From contig DAOWAG010000025.1 in assembly GCA_030634715.1 (NCBI GenBank), forward strand, positions 1-9,446: a DNA stretch of 9,446 nt. The letters run 5' to 3'. Position 1 is the first letter of the stretch; every line of letters starts with the position of its first letter. Source of the stretch: Candidatus Aegiribacteria sp. Lineage in GTDB: Bacteria; Fermentibacterota; Fermentibacteria; Fermentibacterales; Fermentibacteraceae. Made by a program: the position numbers and the translations under genes. Below, piece by piece: positions 7,318-9,446 of this stretch. Under the pieces are notes generated by a model, which was not told the origin of the DNA, did not search any database, and saw nothing but the letters and a program-made list of their open reading frames with translations.

Positions 7318-8084
7318 GATTGGATGATGTTTCCGCTGGATATGGTGAAAGGTCTGTTCTATCCGGAATAAATCTCTCCATATCTCCAGGTGAAATATGC
7401 GCATTGATCGGTCCGAATGGTTCGGGGAAAAGCACACTTCTTCGTGCTATTCTCAATCTGGGAGTTACTGTTTCCGGGACCATTGAAGTTTGCGGCATGG
7501 AAACATCCGATCTCTCGAATAATCAGCAGGCAAGAATCGTGTCGTACCTTCCTCAGAATTTCAATCCTTTATCCAGGTTGACTGTGGCAGAAACAGTTCT
7601 GCTGGGCAGACACCCCTATAGAGGAAGATGGGCATATGACTCTTCAAATGATCTTGAAGTTGCCGGAGAATGTATGCTGGAAACGGACACCTGGCATCTC
7701 AGAGACAGGATATTTTCGGAGCTCTCAGGGGGGGAGAAGCGGTTGGTTCTGCTAGCATCGGCGCTTGCTCAGGAGCCGAAGCTGCTTCTGCTTGACGAAC
7801 CGGGATCCTCTCTTGATTTCAAACATCAGCTTAACATGTGGCTGCTTCTTAAAATGCTGTCAGACAAAGGAATCGCCGTGCTGATCAGCACTCATGAGGT
7901 TGCACTCGCCGGAAGATACCTGGATTCCGTGCTTGTACTCTCCAACGGAGGTGCCAGAGCATTCGGTGAACCTTCTGATGTGTTCACAACGGAGATTCTT
8001 TCTGAAGTATTCGAAGTTAATCTTCACGTATCGGAGGACAGTGAAACCAGGTCATGGATAATCGTGCCGGAGATGGAGAAGTGA
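7305..8084 (+). CDS. Class III ABC importer ATP-binding protein, BtuD/FecE-like
   Basis: Cytoplasmic ATPase that powers the importer; two copies pair with two permease subunits. GTG 7305 (259 aa) is preferred over ATG 7299 (261 aa) because of GAGAGG spacing; the two differ by only two residues. With ATG numbering: Walker A GPNGSGKST at 38-46, Q-loop Gln86 in L-P-Q, ABC signature LSGGE at 142-146, Walker B LLLLDEP at 162-168, D-loop S-S-L-D at 170-173 and switch histidine in S-T-H-E (H199). All catalytic elements are intact. The sequence after the signature (KRLVLLASALAQEPKLLLLDEP in pattern) is typical of the iron-chelate/cobalamin subfamily; EPGSSLD replaces the more usual EPTSALD. The gene starts inside the end of the binding-protein gene and its stop overlaps the permease start, so all three are probably co-translated. 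Family assignment is firm; substrate is unknown. Confidence 0.94.
   Translation: MSALRLDDVSAGYGERSVLSGINLSISPGEICALIGPNGSGKSTLLRAILNLGVTVSGTIEVCGMETSDLSNNQQARIVSYLPQNFNPLSRLTVAETVLLGRHPYRGRWAYDSSNDLEVAGECMLETDTWHLRDRIFSELSGGEKRLVLLASALAQEPKLLLLDEPGSSLDFKHQLNMWLLLKMLSDKGIAVLISTHEVALAGRYLDSVLVLSNGGARAFGEPSDVFTTEILSEVFEVNLHVSEDSETRSWIIVPEMEK
8069..8072 (+). promoter_or_regulatory. Shine-Dalgarno sequence favouring the GTG start of the permease gene
   Basis: GGAG stands eight bases before GTG 8081, whose overlap with the ATPase stop (GTGA) is the typical four-base coupling. The upstream in-frame ATG at 8054 has only a weak, too-close AGG before it, so 8081 is preferred. Confidence 0.5.
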
Positions 8085-9043
8085 ACGGTTTGGGGAGAAA
8101 ACCGTCAACCGGGTTCTGGGTTCTGCTGATACTGGCGATAGTTGTCGCCGGTGTCTTCTCCCTGATGGTAGGTCCAATGGGTGATCCACCAGGATGGGTC
8201 GTATTTCGGTTGAGATTACCAAGGCTGATCCTGTCTCTTCTTACCGGCAGTGCTTTATCCATTTCCGGATGTATTCTGCAGTCACTTCTTCGAAATGACC
8301 TCGCTACTCCTTACACTCTTGGTATCTCTGCCGGAGCAGGACTTGTTGCCGGTTCTGTAATAATATCCGGGATTGCTATTCCGGTCATAGGCCTGGTCGC
8401 GGCCGGAACCGCAGGGGCGCTTCTTGCTGTAATTGCTGTCTATGCTCTCGCATCAGGAGGTAGAAGGGGTGATTACGGCGCATCTCTGCTTCTTGCTGGA
8501 GTTACAATGAACCTTATTGGAGCTGCAATTCTTCTTCTGTTCGAATACTTCAGTGATGCATCCAGAATACTCGAGATTGTAAGATGGATGATGGGAGATC
8601 TTGCGGTGATCGGATGGAAAAAACCCCTGTTTCTGGTGTTCCCGGTGATTATTGGATCACTGATTGTGTTTTTTCGAACAGATGTGCTTAATCAGATTTC
8701 GCAGGGTGACGATCTGGCTTCAACCAGAGGTGTCGCAGTTCGGAGAGAACGCAATCTTCTTCTTGCCGCTGCGGCTGTTCTGGCCGGCTCCACGGTTGGA
8801 GTTGCTGGACCAGTTGGATTTGTCGGATTGATCGTGCCGCATATCATGCGTAGATTCGTCGGGGCTGATTATCGTTATCTTGTGCCTGCATCAGCACTTG
8901 GCGGAATGCTTCTCATGGTTCTCGCAGATTCGGTATCCAGGATTGTCGTGAGTCCTGCTGAACTGCCTATTGGCATTGTCATGTCACTTCTTGGAGGTCC
9001 ATTCTTCCTGTTTGTTCTGCTCAGGAGCGGTCGAAGAAAATAA
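8081..9043 (+). CDS. Class III ABC importer permease, BtuC/FecCD family
   Basis: Forms the membrane channel of the cobalamin- or iron-chelate-type importer as a homodimer. From GTG 8081 it is 320 aa, normal for a family with about ten transmembrane helices; an ATG at 8054 would add nine residues without hydrophobic character. Hydrophobic segments alternate along the whole length, starting with FWVLLILAIVVAGVFSLMV. Family motifs: LPRLILSLLTGSALSISG, then LQSLLRNDLATPYTLGISAGA (family norm RNPLA, so Pro is replaced by Asp here), and near the C-terminus VGVAGPVGFVGLIVPHIMRR with the following DYRYLVPASAL and ADSVSR, which includes the helices that dock the ATPase. The end reads ELPIGIVMSLLGGPFFLFVLLR, a standard terminus. 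It closes the presumed transcript; the convergent gene begins eight bases beyond its stop. Identification is secure; transported compound unknown. Confidence 0.94.
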   Translation: MNGLGRKPSTGFWVLLILAIVVAGVFSLMVGPMGDPPGWVVFRLRLPRLILSLLTGSALSISGCILQSLLRNDLATPYTLGISAGAGLVAGSVIISGIAIPVIGLVAAGTAGALLAVIAVYALASGGRRGDYGASLLLAGVTMNLIGAAILLLFEYFSDASRILEIVRWMMGDLAVIGWKKPLFLVFPVIIGSLIVFFRTDVLNQISQGDDLASTRGVAVRRERNLLLAAAAVLAGSTVGVAGPVGFVGLIVPHIMRRFVGADYRYLVPASALGGMLLMVLADSVSRIVVSPAELPIGIVMSLLGGPFFLFVLLRSGRRK

Positions 9044-9051
9044 TCTATTGA

Positions 9052-9446
9052 CTATAGATCTCTCGCACCGGAACTATCATCTGTCAGATATGGAGAGAAG
9101 AGATATTTGATATTTTCAAGAGAATCTTCTATCATGTACGGAATAGTCTGAGCATAAGTATCCAGTATTATAATGGCGTTCAGCACGGAATCAGCTTCGC
9201 TTGCTGCTCGTAGCCTTACGGCGACGGCACGGTTAACATGCTGAACATTCTCATATATCCGTTTAAGACCCTGAAGACTGAAATCAGCCTGTTTTCCCTC
9301 TTTTTTCATGAAGTACTGCGCCAGAAGATACATGGATGTGACACGATAAGCGGTCTCTTCTCTGCTCGAGAGAGACAGATGAAAACGAGCCATTGGCTTG
9401 AAGAATGCAGTATGTGGACAGCCGCTGGTGGCAATAACCAGACCCA
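9052..9446 (-). CDS. Conserved protein of unknown function, N-terminus outside window
   Basis: The frame runs from the window edge to a TAG at 9054-9052, giving 130 visible residues. An internal Met at 9393-9391 could be mistaken for a start, but the preceding residues (LVIATSGCPHTAFFKPM) continue the same conserved block, so the true start is beyond 9446. The core pattern is a cysteine-proline pair followed by FFKPMARFHL, then S-S-R-E-E-T-A-Y-R and SMYLLAQYF. I recall this pattern from bacterial proteins of unknown function and cannot give a family number with certainty. The rest is predicted mostly helical and soluble (LKRIYENVQHVNRAVAVRLRAA, DSVLNAIIILDTYAQ), with no signal peptide or transmembrane segment in the visible part. 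It is convergent with the transporter genes, so it belongs to a different transcription unit. Real gene: likely, from the conserved pattern; function: not known. Confidence 0.72.
   Translation of the reverse strand, partial: GLVIATSGCPHTAFFKPMARFHLSLSSREETAYRVTSMYLLAQYFMKKEGKQADFSLQGLKRIYENVQHVNRAVAVRLRAASEADSVLNAIIILDTYAQTIPYMIEDSLENIKYLFSPYLTDDSSGARDL

Noticed and set aside
9043..9059. Perfect 6-bp inverted repeat ATCTAT/ATAGAT with a 5-base loop at the convergent gene junction, a possible bidirectional terminator.
   Set aside because: The stem has only one G/C pair and no T-tract follows on either strand; too weak to call a terminator although one is expected here.
1..9446. Looked for CRISPR repeats, insertion sequences, integrase genes, tRNAs, toxin-antitoxin pairs and defence genes.
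   Set aside because: None seen; the window is dense with core genes and one transporter.

Overview
The window is a compact, almost entirely coding stretch of bacterial chromosome. Seven genes run on the + strand with gaps of 0-96 bp or short overlaps, followed by one convergent gene on the - strand that leaves through the right edge. No mobile element, CRISPR array, tRNA, rRNA or prophage gene is visible. The protein sequences are clearly bacterial but quite diverged from E. coli and B. subtilis. The sigma factor carries a shortened version of the 'non-conserved region' insert typical of Gram-negative RpoD proteins, and the binding protein looks like a lipoprotein. This suggests a diderm, possibly from a deep or poorly cultured phylum; I cannot name the lineage from sequence alone.

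Positions 1-6499 hold an information-processing and chaperone block. It contains the 3' part of dnaJ (J-domain HPD motif, four-repeat zinc finger, C-terminal substrate-binding domains), mutS2 (ATPase plus Smr nuclease-type domain), dnaG (primase) and a principal-type sigma-70 gene (rpoD). dnaG-rpoD is the core of the classic macromolecular synthesis operon; here dnaJ and mutS2 sit directly upstream, and mutS2 and dnaG are coupled by a TAATG overlap.

Positions 6496-9043 encode a complete class III (BtuFCD/FecBCD-type) ABC importer in the order binding lipoprotein, ATPase, permease. Its first gene overlaps the rpoD stop codon (ATGA), so an uptake system for a corrinoid or an iron chelate appears to be co-transcribed and translationally coupled with the sigma factor.

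Positions 9052-9446 (- strand) hold the C-terminal part of a conserved protein of unknown function whose N-terminus lies outside the window.

The most notable observation concerns the rpoD start. The reading frame continues upstream of the first ATG (5186) and encodes a recognisable sigma region 1.2, yet this upstream stretch has no ATG, GTG or TTG. The best candidate is a CTG at 5081 placed six bases after the AGG of a strong Shine-Dalgarno sequence (AGGTGAT). The same sigma factor lacks region 1.1 and has leucine where E. coli sigma-70 has Thr440, a residue tied to recognition of the first -10 base. I see no previously undescribed multi-gene system here; the other observations are variations on known families.
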